DNA of 64,000 nucleotides from Streptomyces tailanensis (GTDB taxonomy: Bacteria > Actinomycetota > Actinomycetes > Streptomycetales > Streptomycetaceae). Position 1 is the first letter of the stretch. Every line of letters begins with the position of its first letter. The stretch spans positions 327,891-391,890 of the forward strand of contig NZ_VTHJ01000002.1 of NCBI RefSeq assembly GCF_008386495.1, read 5' to 3'. This document shows positions 1 to 10,195 of this stretch, piece after piece. The notes beneath the pieces are model-generated. The model worked only from the letters and a program-made list of their open reading frames with translations. It did not search any database and was not told the DNA's origin. Position numbers and translations under genes: made by a program.

Positions 1-917
1 AAGTCGGCGTAAGCGCTTGTCCCGGCGAGTTCCCGCCAGGCGGTGCTCTCGGCTCCGCGCAGATCGGCGACGGCGGCTTCGGTCAGGGTGCGGCGGGTGT
101 CGACGGCGCCGGTGAACAGGCGCAGCCGCTCGCCGTCGAGGGTGCCTGCGAGGCGGGCACCGGCCAGGAGCGCGTCCTGCTGCGCCAGGGCCTCAGCCGC
201 GCGGGAGAATTCGAGCAGCACGCGCGCGTCGGAGCCCGCGTCGGCGTCCTGGACGCCCGTGAGCGCGCCACCCACGCCGAAGGCCGTGGAGATGGTCGTG
301 GTGTACCGCTTGTACGTCTCGCCCCATCCGGTGCGGCGGTCGAGCACCGAGGTTCGCAGTGTGCGCAGTTGTTCGGCTCCGGTGACGAAGCTCGCGAGGC
401 GTTCGGCCACGTGTGCGGGCAGGTCGGTGCCGTCGGCGACGGTGTGCCGGTCGCCCAGGCGCAGTGCGGCGACGGTCCGGTCAGTGCGCTGCGAGAGCCT
501 GTTCAGGTCGCTCTTCCGCTCGGTGGAGGGCTTGGTGGCGTAGCGCACCGCGGCCACGCGTTCGGCTTGGAGCGCGGCGACGGCGTCGGCGACCGGTGCG
601 CGTACGGAGGCGTCCACGCGTTGCAGTTGACGGAGCCGGGCGACGTCCTGGGCGGTGGTGACGGTGGCGTGGGCCCACAGGGCGAGCAGGGAGACGACGG
701 GCACCATCAGCAGGCAGACGATCCTGGCCCGGACGGTGCGGGGGCGTATGTGCCATCGTCCCGCGCACGTGGGTGGATCGGATTTGGGAACGGCGCCGGT
801 CTCGTCGGGGTCGAAGCGCTCGTCGGCCGGGGGTCCCGCGTGGGCGCGGCGGCCGCGTACCGCGGGCTGGGGCGGCGCTTCGGCGCCGGCTGTCGGGGTC
901 CTGCGCGGTGTACGCAT
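1..917 (-). CDS. Nitrate/nitrite-sensing sensor histidine kinase, N-terminal part (cut by window edge)
   Basis: Reading the minus strand from the ATG at 917 gives an open frame to the window edge, so the C-terminal kinase part is missing. Visible are a basic, Pro-rich cytoplasmic N-terminus of about 60 residues, a transmembrane segment (IVCLLMVPVVSLLALWA) and a long helical extracytoplasmic region with VAALQAERVAAVRYA and conserved Arg/Asp positions typical of NIT (nitrate/nitrite sensing) domains. In Streptomyces such kinases usually head conservon (cvn) operons with Roadblock, DUF742 and GTPase genes, but those would lie outside the window, so that is inference. It starts 63 bases after the MHYT gene on the same strand and is probably co-transcribed with it. 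Confidence 0.75.
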   Translation of the reverse strand, partial: MRTPRRTPTAGAEAPPQPAVRGRRAHAGPPADERFDPDETGAVPKSDPPTCAGRWHIRPRTVRARIVCLLMVPVVSLLALWAHATVTTAQDVARLRQLQRVDASVRAPVADAVAALQAERVAAVRYATKPSTERKSDLNRLSQRTDRTVAALRLGDRHTVADGTDLPAHVAERLASFVTGAEQLRTLRTSVLDRRTGWGETYKRYTTTISTAFGVGGALTGVQDADAGSDARVLLEFSRAAEALAQQDALLAGARLAGTLDGERLRLFTGAVDTRRTLTEAAVADLRGAESTAWRELAGTSAYAD

Positions 918-980
918 GGCCTCCTCGATCGGAGTGGTTCGGGTGGGCCTTCGACGGCCGCCACGCGTGCGTGGGCGTGG

Positions 981-1757
981 CTAGTGGGCGACGGCGTTGT
1001 CGACCGGGCGCTGGGCCGACGCGGATGCCTCGCGCTCCCCGGTCGTCGGCGACAGCGCGACGAACGCCGAGGTGAGGAAGAGGTAGGACCCGAGACCGAC
1101 GGCGAGGGGGAAGATGAACTGCATCGCCGTGGCCCCGGGCAGGACCTCGCCGGACGGGGCGACCTCCACCCGCACCGCCCACATCGCGGTGTAGTGCATG
1201 CTGCTGACCGCTCCGCCCATGACGAGGGAGGCGACGGTGACCGCGATGGGCGACTTGATGTTGAGCGCCGCCCACAGGGCCGCGGTCGCCGCGATCACGG
1301 CGATCACGACGGAGAGCGCGACGAGGGCCGGGTCGTACGTCACGTCGCCGTGCAGTCGTACGGCGGCCATGCCCAGGTAGTGCATGCTCGCGACGCCCAG
1401 GCCGGTGGTGAGCCCGCCGAGGAGGAGCGCCCGGCCGCGGTCCCGGCTGTAGCCGACGGCGAAGACTCCGCCGCAGACGACGGCCATGGCGACGAGGAGG
1501 CTCAGGATGGTCAGCGGCACGTCGTAGCGGATCTCGGTGCCGCTGACTCCGAAGCCGAGCATCGCCACGAAGTGCATGGTCCAGATGCCGGTGCCGATCG
1601 CGGAGGCCGCGGTGATGAGCCAGTTGCGGCGGGAGCTGCCGGTGGTGCCGAGCCCACGAACGGTGCAGCGGAGCCCGAGGGCGGCGCCGATGCAGGCCAT
1701 GGCGTACGACAGCACGGGGGTCAGCCAGCCGAAGGTGGCGTGGTCCAGGTGTCCCAT
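981..1757 (-). CDS. MHYT-domain integral membrane sensor protein
   Basis: 258 residues, about seven predicted membrane helices. The MHYT signature appears three times as MHF (about residue 47), MHYLGM (about 125) and MHYTAM (about 188), the spaced Met-His pairs proposed in this family to bind copper or another metal and sense a diatomic gas. No GGDEF/EAL or kinase domain is attached, so output must come from a partner. The NIT-type kinase directly downstream on the same strand is the obvious candidate. A GGAG lies close before the ATG. Signalling role is inference from family and context. Confidence 0.85.
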   Translation of the reverse strand: MGHLDHATFGWLTPVLSYAMACIGAALGLRCTVRGLGTTGSSRRNWLITAASAIGTGIWTMHFVAMLGFGVSGTEIRYDVPLTILSLLVAMAVVCGGVFAVGYSRDRGRALLLGGLTTGLGVASMHYLGMAAVRLHGDVTYDPALVALSVVIAVIAATAALWAALNIKSPIAVTVASLVMGGAVSSMHYTAMWAVRVEVAPSGEVLPGATAMQFIFPLAVGLGSYLFLTSAFVALSPTTGEREASASAQRPVDNAVAH

Positions 1758-1909
1758 GGCTCCGGGACGCTAGTGGGGTCGCAGGCGCACGAAGGGGGCG
1801 CATTTCGAAAGGTGCTGGAATGTGGCGCATATGTGCGCTGGAACGATCGCCTCACGCTCGAACGTGTGCGCCGCACCCTCCACCGTGCCGGTGAGGGATC
1901 ATGCAGAGC

Positions 1910-2509
1910 ATGAGCGACGACCACACACACGTCCAGGAGTTCTTCACCGCGCGGGCCGCCGACTGGGACGCCCGGTTCCCCGACGACGGGCCTGCGTACG
2001 CGACCGCGGTGGCCGAACTCGGCCTGCGCGCGGGTGACCGTGTGCTCGACGCGGGATGCGGTACGGGGAGGGCCCTGTCGCCCCTGCGCGCCGCCGTGGG
2101 GCCCTCCGGCGTGGTGCTGGGGGCCGATCTGACTCCGGCCATGCTGGAGGCAGCCGTACGGGCCGGGCGGGACCGCGACGGGCAGTTGCTGCTCGCCGAC
2201 GCGGCCCGGCCGCCGTTGCGTACGGAGTCGCTGGACGCGGTGTTCGCGGCGGGTCTCATCGCACATCTGCCGCATCCCGCCGAGAATCTGCGGGAGTTGG
2301 CACGGGTGGTCCGACCGGGCGGCACCCTGGCGCTCTTCCACCCGATCGGCCGGGCGGCGCTCGCGGCGCGCCAGGGGCGGCAGATCACCCCGGACGACCT
2401 GCGTGCGGAGGCGAACCTCGGTCCCCTGCTCGCCGATTCGGGCTGGCGTATGACGTCGTACATCGACGAGGACGCCCGTTTCCTCGCGCTGGCCGAGCGC
2501 CTCGGCTGA
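1910..2509 (+). CDS. Class I SAM-dependent methyltransferase
   Basis: About 199 residues with the motif I glycine loop VLDAGCGTGRAL near residue 45, an acidic GADLTPAML loop and the LAHLPHP/VVRPGGTLALF segment typical of Methyltransf_11 enzymes. Substrate unknown. An ATG also exists at 1901, but the only Shine-Dalgarno-like sequence (GAGGG, 1893-1897) is then 3 bases from the start, so 1910 is preferred. Divergent from the MHYT gene with about 150 bases between, and followed by small unknowns, so context does not reveal a pathway. Confidence 0.8.
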   Translation: MSDDHTHVQEFFTARAADWDARFPDDGPAYATAVAELGLRAGDRVLDAGCGTGRALSPLRAAVGPSGVVLGADLTPAMLEAAVRAGRDRDGQLLLADAARPPLRTESLDAVFAAGLIAHLPHPAENLRELARVVRPGGTLALFHPIGRAALAARQGRQITPDDLRAEANLGPLLADSGWRMTSYIDEDARFLALAERLG

Positions 2510-2667
2510 GCCCCGGACCATCGCCGGGCTGTGCCGGACACAGTCTTGAACCTGTCGTTCGAAGCGCTTCACGGCGCCGGCCTTCTTCTGCCGCCGCAGC
2601 TCCATCTCTACGTTGAGTGGGAACATGTGAACGATCTGTGACAGCGACTCGGGGGAAGGTAGCCCAC

Positions 2668-2964
2668 ATGCTCGGCAGGCTCCGCAAGTCCTTCGGCAGA
2701 TTCCGCAACTCGATGCGCGCGGAGACGACCGCGCGGGAAGCGAAGCGCACGCACAACCTGTTCGAGGCGGCCGCCGTCTACATCTCGGCGTGCGCCGAGG
2801 ACGATCAGGACCAGATCGACGAGGCCGTGACCTGGGTGTCGCCCGAAGCACTGTCGTTCGGGGTGAGCGAGCTGGCGTGCCGGGCGGTCATCGCGCTGGC
2901 GCGCGAGCGCGACGAGTCGCCGCAGACGGTGGCGCGGTCACTTCTGGGACTGCCCGCGGCCTGA
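2668..2964 (+). CDS. Small hypothetical protein
   Basis: 98 residues from ATG 2668, chosen because GGGGAAGG (2652-2659) sits about 8 bases upstream. An in-frame start at 2617 lacks a comparable site. The first 30 residues are very basic (MLGRLRKSFGRFRNSMR), the rest is acidic and helical (ISACAEDDQDQIDEAVTWVSPEAL). No recognised domain, signal peptide or membrane segment. Codon usage agrees with a real streptomycete gene. Function unknown. Confidence 0.6.
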   Translation: MLGRLRKSFGRFRNSMRAETTAREAKRTHNLFEAAAVYISACAEDDQDQIDEAVTWVSPEALSFGVSELACRAVIALARERDESPQTVARSLLGLPAA

Positions 2965-3101
2965 ACGAGCGAGGTCGCCGGTCGATCCGCCCCTGTCCAC
3001 CCGGATGACTGCAGCTCCGCATGGGGTTCCGGCCCGTGACAAGCGCCCGCCGGGCGCATTAGGGTGCGCCGACGGACGAGCGAGAGCGAGGGGAGACCGG
3101 G

Positions 3102-3965
3102 ATGACCGGGACGGACGACGACGCCGTCACCGCCGGGGACGACGACGCGCTGTATGTCCTGACGGCGGTACTGCTCACGCCCGCGAACTTCCCGAGCGTG
3201 CTGGGCGACGACTATCCGGAGGCCTGCGCGGCGCTCGGCCTCGCGCCGCTCGCCGACGGGTACGGAATCGTTCTGGGCCAGGACGGCGACGGTGCCCGGT
3301 GGACGGTGGTGGTCGACGATGTGTCACTGGTCGCCGTGGCCATCGCGTCGTGGGACTGCGGCATGGAGTACGACCTGTCGCCCGACGAGGGCTCGGTCGT
3401 GGCCGCGCTTCCCGGCTGGCCGCTTGCGGTCGCCGTAGCGGCTCCCGGGGTGCCCGCTCCGCACGATCCTGATCCGGAGATCTCGGACCGGCCGCCGCTG
3501 AGTCCGCCGGACACCGACACCTGGGGCCCCGCCCAGCGGCGTCTGGGAGCGGATGAGATCGCGCTGCAGTGGAGCATGTGGCGGGAGCAGATCGACGACG
3601 CCGCGGTCGCCGGAGGAAGCGGCACGGGGGAGGCTGCCACCGGGGAGGCGACCGAGGCCATGGACGCGGCAGACAGCGGGGGCGATCAGGGCACCGTTCG
3701 CACGGGCATCCGCCGCGTGCTCGCAGAGGCGCGCGCGTATGTGGAGTCGCCGCCGCCCCTGGGGCGGGTCCGCTCGTCGTTCGCACCGGGCGACGCCCGG
3801 ACGCTCCGTGCCGACGGCCCCGGCTGGTCGATGGTGGCCAGGACCGACGACATCGCGTTCGTCCTGCTCGACGAGGAGCCCGGGGAAGTGCTCCCGGTGG
3901 GCCGGGGGGCGGAACTGCCAGGCCTCCTGGAGTCCCTCGACAAGATCGCGGTACGCCCGAACTGA
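3102..3965 (+). CDS. Hypothetical protein, two-part, acidic
   Basis: 287 residues. An N-terminal region of about 110 residues (VLTAVLLTPANFPSVLGDDYPEACAALGL) and a C-terminal globular region (about 215-287, WSMVARTDDIAFVLLDEEP) are separated by a Pro/Asp/Gly-rich linker with a WSMWREQIDDA helix. Looks like an actinobacterial secretion- or immunity-associated unknown, but I do not recognise the family. GAGGGGAG stands just upstream of the ATG. No membrane segment. Confidence 0.65.
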   Translation: MTGTDDDAVTAGDDDALYVLTAVLLTPANFPSVLGDDYPEACAALGLAPLADGYGIVLGQDGDGARWTVVVDDVSLVAVAIASWDCGMEYDLSPDEGSVVAALPGWPLAVAVAAPGVPAPHDPDPEISDRPPLSPPDTDTWGPAQRRLGADEIALQWSMWREQIDDAAVAGGSGTGEAATGEATEAMDAADSGGDQGTVRTGIRRVLAEARAYVESPPPLGRVRSSFAPGDARTLRADGPGWSMVARTDDIAFVLLDEEPGEVLPVGRGAELPGLLESLDKIAVRPN

Positions 3966-4041
3966 GCCCAGGCGCATCACTGAACGCCGCGCCTCACCGG
4001 CCTGGTGTCACCGGCCCGCTGATGCGGGCCGGTGACACATC

Positions 4042-4230
4042 TCAGCGACCGAGCTCCTTACGGCTGACCCTGCGGAGCCTGCGCCGCTGCGAGGGGTCCA
4101 GCGCGAGGTACGCGGCCGTGGGGATCCCCAGCACTATCAGGAGATTGGCCCAGAAGGGGAAGGGCAGCAGGATCAGCAGGACGATCCCGATTGCCGCACC
4201 CCCTGCGACGATCTTCGTGCTCTTCGACAT
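4042..4230 (-). CDS. Small membrane protein
   Basis: 62 residues: short polar N-terminus (MSKSTKIVAGG), two closely spaced hydrophobic stretches (IGIVLLILLPFPFWANLL and IVLGIPTAAYLAL) and a very basic tail (RRRLRRVSRKELGR), so most likely a hairpin membrane protein with cytoplasmic basic tail. AAGGAGG eight bases upstream supports the start at 4230 over the in-frame ATG at 4254. Divergent from the helicase operon across a region with tandem repeats. Function unknown. Confidence 0.6.
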   Translation of the reverse strand: MSKSTKIVAGGAAIGIVLLILLPFPFWANLLIVLGIPTAAYLALDPSQRRRLRRVSRKELGR

Positions 4231-4304
4231 CTCCGTCGCCTCCTTCGCGGCCATCGCCGCTCTCTGACCTGAAAACGGGTTCGAGCTCCCCGCGGTTCCG
4301 GACC

Positions 4305-4376
4305 ACGACCCTGACGCAACCCTGAATACGACCCCGGCGCAACCCTGAGATGCCCTTGCCTACCAACCTTGCCTAC
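4305..4376. repeat. Two sets of short tandem repeats in a divergent promoter region
   Basis: Two 23-base units (4305-4327 and 4328-4350, sharing CGCAACCCTGA, about 19 of 23 positions equal) are followed by two exact 10-base copies of CCTTGCCTAC at 4354-4363 and 4367-4376 (period 13). They lie between the small membrane protein (minus) and the helicase (plus). Repeated boxes in a divergent intergenic region are a typical layout for regulator binding, but no regulator is identified. Confidence 0.5.
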
Positions 4377-4459
4377 ACCGGAAAGTGATCCAAGTCACCG
4401 CCCGTCATTCCTGCCAGACGTATGAAGCGATGTATCCTCGGCGATCCTGACTGCGGTAG

Positions 4460-4469
4460 TCAAATTTGA
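4460..4469. promoter_or_regulatory. Palindrome just upstream of helicase start
   Basis: TCAAATTTGA is a perfect 10-base palindrome and locally AT-rich in a GC-rich background. It ends 15 bases before the GTG start and abuts the ribosome binding site (TGAGGAG, 4467-4473). Could be an operator or a promoter element; only the symmetry is certain. Confidence 0.35.
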
Positions 4470-4484
4470 GGAGTCCGTATCTCT

Positions 4485-7358
4485 GTGCCACCGCATCTCG
4501 CGGCAACCCCTTCCGAAACAGCGGCCACCCCTTCTGAATTCTCCGAGCTGACCCGCTGCCACGCCATTTTCATGGCCGCGGACCCGGCCCGCACCGGCCG
4601 TGTCGTGTTCTGGCGGCCGGACGGCACGACACCGCCCCTGATCGCGCCCGGCTCCGCCGAGGAGACGACGGTCGTCGTGCCCGACGCCGAAGGCGTCGAA
4701 CTGGTGAGGGTGCCCGCCCTGTCCCTCCCCGTGCACGCCGCTCTGCCTGTGCTCACACGCGCGCGTGCCACCACGGCAGCCCACCGGTCGACCGCGTTCT
4801 GGGGCGCGGCCGCCGTGCTGGCGCTCCAACTCGCCACGCGGGGGCTGCTGTTGCCCGGTGTGACCGCGAGCGGCCATGACGCCTGGCGGGTCGGTCCGCT
4901 GCGGGCGGAGGACCTGGAGCGAGTCCGTGAACTGGCGGCCGCGATGCCGCCCGAGGCGCACGCGGTGCCCCTGGACCACAGCGTGCCGCTGCGTCTGCCG
5001 GATCCGGAGCGACTGGTGCGCGGGTTCCTCGACGCGGTCGCCGACTCGCTGCCCCGCTCCCCCGCCGCGGCCCTCGTGACGGGCGGCCCGGCCTTCGCGG
5101 TGCCGGAACCGCAGCACGTGCCCGAACAGCGCTCCTGGGCCGTCGATGTCGCCGCCGGGCACGACGCGGGCGTCCGCCTCTCGCTGCGCGTGGAGATCCC
5201 CGGGCTCGTGTCGGCAACGTCAGACGAGACACGGCTGCCGTTCCGTGCCGTCCTGCAGGTGCACAGTGTGAGCGACCCGGCGCTGGTCGCGGACGCCTCC
5301 GCCGTGTGGTCCGGCTCCGAGGTCTTCGGCCCGCGCGCGCGGATGGACGCCCTGGTCGCGCTGCGCCGCGCGGCCCGTGCCTGGACGCCGCTCGCCCCGC
5401 TGCTCTCGGCCGCCGTGCCGGACGCCGTGGAACTTGCCGACGAGGAGATCACCGAACTGCTCGGCGAGGGCGCCCGCATGCTGGCGGGCGCCGGTGTCGA
5501 GGTGCACTGGCCCAAGGAACTGGCGCGCAGGCTGACCGCCCGCGCTGTGATCGGCCCGCCGGACGACGATCAGGGCCCGGACAAGGCCGCGTCGGACACT
5601 CCGTCGTTCCTGTCCGCCGACGCGCTGCTCGCCTTCGACTGGTGGTTCGCGCTGGGCGAGCAGCGGCTCACCCGCCAGGAGCTGGACCTGCTCGCGGAGG
5701 CGAACCGCCCGATGGTGCGGCTGCGTGACCAGTGGGTCCTGGTGGACCCGGAGGAGATCCGCCGCGCCCGTGCGCAGCAGGACCACAAGGTGTCGCCCGT
5801 CGACGCGCTCAGTGCCGCTCTGACGGGCTCCACGGAGTTCGACGGCCGGATGGTCGACGTACGGCCCACGGGGTGGCTGGCGACGCTGCGGGAGCGGCTG
5901 TCGGACCCCGAGGGGCAGGAGCCGGTCGGGCAGCCGTCCGGGCTCGCCGCGACGCTGCGGGACTACCAGCTGCGCGGCCTGAACTGGCTGGCCCGGATGA
6001 CCTCCCTGGGGCTGGGCGGCTGCCTGGCCGACGACATGGGTCTGGGCAAGACGATCACCCTGATCGCCCTGCATCTGCACCGGCAGTCCGATGTCTCGTC
6101 CGCCGGCCCCACGCTCGTGGTCTGTCCGGCGTCGCTGATGGGCAACTGGCAGCGCGAGATCGAGAAGTTCGCGCCCGGCGTCCCGGTGCGCCGTTTCCAT
6201 GGGGCCCGGCGCGGCCTGGAGGGGCTCGCCGACGGGGAGTTCGTCCTCACCACGTACGGCACGATGCGGCTCGACGCCCCGCGGCTCTCCGGCGAGTCGT
6301 GGGGCATGGTCGTCGCTGACGAGGCGCAGCACGTGAAGAACCCCTACTCGGCGACGGCGAAGGAACTGCGCACGATCGGGGCACGCGCGCGTGTGGCGCT
6401 CACCGGCACTCCGGTGGAGAACAACCTGTCCGAGCTGTGGGCGATCCTCGACTGGACCACTCCGGGCCTGCTCGGCAGGCTCGGCACGTTCCGCACCCGG
6501 TACGCGCAGGCCGTCGAGGGCAGTCGGGATCCCACGGCGGCGGAGCGGCTCGCCCGTCTCGTCCGGCCGTTCCTGTTGCGCCGCCGCAAGTCGGACCCGG
6601 GCATCGCGCCGGAACTCCCGCCGAAGTCCGAGACCGACCGAGCCGTGTCGCTCACCAGGGAACAGGTCGGTCTGTACGAGGCGTTGGTCCGCGAGACGAT
6701 GGCGGAGATCGCCGCGGCCGACGGCATGGAGCGGCGCGGACTGATCGTGAAGCTGCTGACCGGGCTCAAACAGATCTGCAACCACCCGGCGCAGTTCCTC
6801 AAGGAGGACCGCCCCCGCATCCCCGGCAGATCGGGGAAGTTGGAGCTGCTGGACGAACTGCTGGACACCATCCTCTCAGAGGGGGCGAGTGTTCTGGTGT
6901 TCACGCAGTACGTTCGGATGGCGCGGCTCCTGGAACGGCATCTCGCGGCGCGCGGTGTGCCGACCCGGTTCCTGCACGGCGGGACACCGATCCCCGAGCG
7001 CGAGGCGATGGTCGAACGCTTCCAGGAAGGCGAAGTGCCCGTCTTCCTGCTGTCGTTGAAGGCCGCTGGCACCGGCCTGAACCTGACGCGGGCCGAGCAT
7101 GTCGTGCACTACGACCGCTGGTGGAATCCGGCCGTCGAGGCGCAGGCCACCGACCGGGCGTACCGCATCGGACAGACCCGGCCGGTGCAGGTGCACCGGC
7201 TGATCACGGAGGGAACGATCGAGGACCGCATCGCGGACATGCTGGTGCGCAAGCGGGAGTTGGCCGAAGCGGTGCTCGGCTCGGGCGACGCGGCGCTCAC
7301 CGAACTGTCCGACGCCGAACTGGCCGATCTGGTGGAGCTGCGAGGGGGCGCAAGATGA
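4485..7358 (+). CDS. SNF2/DEAD-box superfamily II helicase
   Basis: 957 residues. The N-terminal ~450 residues correspond to the helicase-associated region found in bacterial SNF2 proteins. The ATPase core follows: Walker A DDMGLGKT near residue 517, DEAQH near 611, TGTPVENN near 647, and the C-terminal helicase domain ending in [11 protein letters not shown] near 886. The GTG start is supported by TGAGGAG 11 bases upstream. The stop overlaps the start of the next gene (ATGA), a translationally coupled pair with a SWIM protein that recurs in actinobacteria. Likely a double-stranded DNA translocase acting on protein-DNA complexes; the exact role is unknown. Confidence 0.9.
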   Translation: MPPHLAATPSETAATPSEFSELTRCHAIFMAADPARTGRVVFWRPDGTTPPLIAPGSAEETTVVVPDAEGVELVRVPALSLPVHAALPVLTRARATTAAHRSTAFWGAAAVLALQLATRGLLLPGVTASGHDAWRVGPLRAEDLERVRELAAAMPPEAHAVPLDHSVPLRLPDPERLVRGFLDAVADSLPRSPAAALVTGGPAFAVPEPQHVPEQRSWAVDVAAGHDAGVRLSLRVEIPGLVSATSDETRLPFRAVLQVHSVSDPALVADASAVWSGSEVFGPRARMDALVALRRAARAWTPLAPLLSAAVPDAVELADEEITELLGEGARMLAGAGVEVHWPKELARRLTARAVIGPPDDDQGPDKAASDTPSFLSADALLAFDWWFALGEQRLTRQELDLLAEANRPMVRLRDQWVLVDPEEIRRARAQQDHKVSPVDALSAALTGSTEFDGRMVDVRPTGWLATLRERLSDPEGQEPVGQPSGLAATLRDYQLRGLNWLARMTSLGLGGCLADDMGLGKTITLIALHLHRQSDVSSAGPTLVVCPASLMGNWQREIEKFAPGVPVRRFHGARRGLEGLADGEFVLTTYGTMRLDAPRLSGESWGMVVADEAQHVKNPYSATAKELRTIGARARVALTGTPVENNLSELWAILDWTTPGLLGRLGTFRTRYAQAVEGSRDPTAAERLARLVRPFLLRRRKSDPGIAPELPPKSETDRAVSLTREQVGLYEALVRETMAEIAAADGMERRGLIVKLLTGLKQICNHPAQFLKEDRPRIPGRSGKLELLDELLDTILSEGASVLVFTQYVRMARLLERHLAARGVPTRFLHGGTPIPEREAMVERFQEGEVPVFLLSLKAAGTGLNLTRAEHVVHYDRWWNPAVEAQATDRAYRIGQTRPVQVHRLITEGTIEDRIADMLVRKRELAEAVLGSGDAALTELSDAELADLVELRGGAR

Positions 7359-8620
7359 CGGAACACCACGCGCATGACGAGGAACGCACGTTCGCAACGC
7401 TGGCGCCCGTACGCGGGCGGGGTTTCGCACAGACGTGGTGGGGCCGGGCCTGGTTGAAGGCCCTGGAGGACGCCGCGCTGGACTCGGAGCAGGTGAAGGC
7501 GGGACGCCGGCTCGCGCGCGCGGGAGCCGTGGGCGGCGTGTCCGTGCGCCCCGGCCGGGTGACGGCGGTCGTCCAGGACCGCGACGGTACCGCCCATCGC
7601 GCCGACGTCCTGCTCCAGGAACTGTCCGAGGACCACTGGGACCGTTTCCTGGACATGACCGTCGAACGTGCCGGGCACATCGCCGCACTGCTCGACCGCG
7701 AGATGCCACCGCATCTGGTCGAGGAAGCCGCGACGGCCGGAGTCGAGCTTCTGCCCGGGCTCGGCGATCTGGAGGCGGACTGCGACTGCGGCGCCTGGGA
7801 CCACTGTGGGCACACGGCGGCGCTCTGCTACCAGGTGGCGAGGCTGCTGGACCAGGATCCGTTCCTCCTGCTGCTGATGCGGGGGCGCGGCGAGCACAAG
7901 CTCCTGGACGAGCTCCAGGTGCGCAGCATCACCCCCGCAGCGGCGGAGCAGGGGGCGCCGGATGCCGTCCAGGACGGCTTGGACGCCGCCGAGGCGTACA
8001 CGGCCGGCGACATCCTCCCGCCGCTCCCGGATCCGCCCCAGCTTCCCGCGGAGCCTGGTCTGCCGCCTTCCCTGGACACAGAGGTCCCGCCAGCGCCCGG
8101 AGTGGACCCGGTCGCGCTCGGCTTCCTGGCGGCACAGACCGCCCGGGAGGCCCATCGGATGCTGGCCGAGGCTCTGAGTCCCGGACACGAACAACAGGCC
8201 CTGGACGGTGAGCTGACGATCCATCAGGATGCGGTGCGCCTGGCCGCCGGCGATCCGGAACCCGGCATCGCGGTACGACTGGCCCGCGGGTCCGAGCGTG
8301 ACCGGGAGGGACTGGCGCTCGCCGTCCGCGCCTGGCGGTACGGCGGTGTGGCGGGACTCGCCGTGCTCGATGAGGAGTGGCACGTACCAGCGGAATCGCT
8401 CGCACGCGCGCGTGCTGCCCTGCATGCCGCCTGGGACGACGACGAGCGGCCTCGGCTGCGCTCCACGCACAACCGCTGGACCGTGGTCGACGGCACAGCC
8501 CAGCTGCGGCTGGGCCGCGACGGCCGCTGGTGGCCCTACCGCAAGGAACGGGGCCGCTGGGCCCCGGCGGGCCCCGCGGCCCAGGATCCGGCGACGGCAC
8601 TGGCATCGGCCGACGCCTGA
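7355..8620 (+). CDS. SWIM zinc finger protein partnered with SNF2 helicase
   Basis: 421 residues from the ATG at 7355, overlapping the helicase stop by four bases. The SWIM motif CxC...CxH is visible as [11 protein letters not shown] near residues 143-153, preceded by the [15 protein letters not shown] segment typical of the family. The second half is Pro-rich then globular ([19 protein letters not shown]). SWIM proteins of this type are nearly always encoded beside SNF2 ATPases and are thought to mediate DNA or protein contacts for them. The pairing itself is the best functional evidence. Confidence 0.85.
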   Translation: MTEHHAHDEERTFATLAPVRGRGFAQTWWGRAWLKALEDAALDSEQVKAGRRLARAGAVGGVSVRPGRVTAVVQDRDGTAHRADVLLQELSEDHWDRFLDMTVERAGHIAALLDREMPPHLVEEAATAGVELLPGLGDLEADCDCGAWDHCGHTAALCYQVARLLDQDPFLLLLMRGRGEHKLLDELQVRSITPAAAEQGAPDAVQDGLDAAEAYTAGDILPPLPDPPQLPAEPGLPPSLDTEVPPAPGVDPVALGFLAAQTAREAHRMLAEALSPGHEQQALDGELTIHQDAVRLAAGDPEPGIAVRLARGSERDREGLALAVRAWRYGGVAGLAVLDEEWHVPAESLARARAALHAAWDDDERPRLRSTHNRWTVVDGTAQLRLGRDGRWWPYRKERGRWAPAGPAAQDPATALASADA

Positions 8621-8642
8621 GAACCTGTCAGTGCGAACCGCA

Positions 8643-8696
8643 CGGCCGTACACGCGCGTGAACCTCCACGGTTGCGTCCACGCGCGCGTACGGCCG
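8643..8696 (+). terminator. Long stem-loop after the helicase/SWIM operon
   Basis: An 18-base arm at 8643-8660 pairs with 8679-8696 (17 of 18 positions) around an 18-base loop, 22 bases after the SWIM stop codon. No T-run follows, as is common for streptomycete terminators. Confidence 0.6.
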
Positions 8697-8839
8697 CTCT
8701 CACGCCAGCGGCTTGGTGAGCGTGCGCTTGCCGTCGATGTCGGACGGCGAGACTGCAGGCCACGCCACGGACCGCACGATTCCGGAGAATTCCACGCGGG
8801 GATCAGCCAACAGGGGCGCAGGATTCGGCCAGTGCAGGC

Positions 8840-8873
8840 GGAGGCCCCTACCGCTTCGGCGGAAGGGGCCTCC
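8840..8873 (-). terminator. Stem-loop terminator of xylA
   Basis: GGAGGCCCCT (8840-8849) and AGGGGCCTCC (8864-8873) form a perfect 10-bp stem just beyond the xylA stop at 8884, in the correct place to end xylA transcription. Confidence 0.7.
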
Positions 8874-8883
8874 CACGCGCGTG

Positions 8884-10195
<1,312 letters not shown>

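Noticed and set aside
369..1913. Long open frames on the plus strand opposite the kinase and MHYT genes
   Set aside because: They encode Gly/Arg/Asp-rich low-complexity sequence and are antisense shadows of high-GC genes; the minus-strand frames have clear domain motifs.
6437..7354. A 727-residue frame ending in the SWIM protein
   Set aside because: The upstream portion is a shadow of the helicase gene; the ATG at 7355 overlaps the helicase stop in the usual coupled fashion.
8700..8815. Minus-strand frame ending SPSDIDGKRTLTKPLA after xylA
   Set aside because: Could be a gene remnant, but no family was recognised and no start codon with a ribosome binding site exists.
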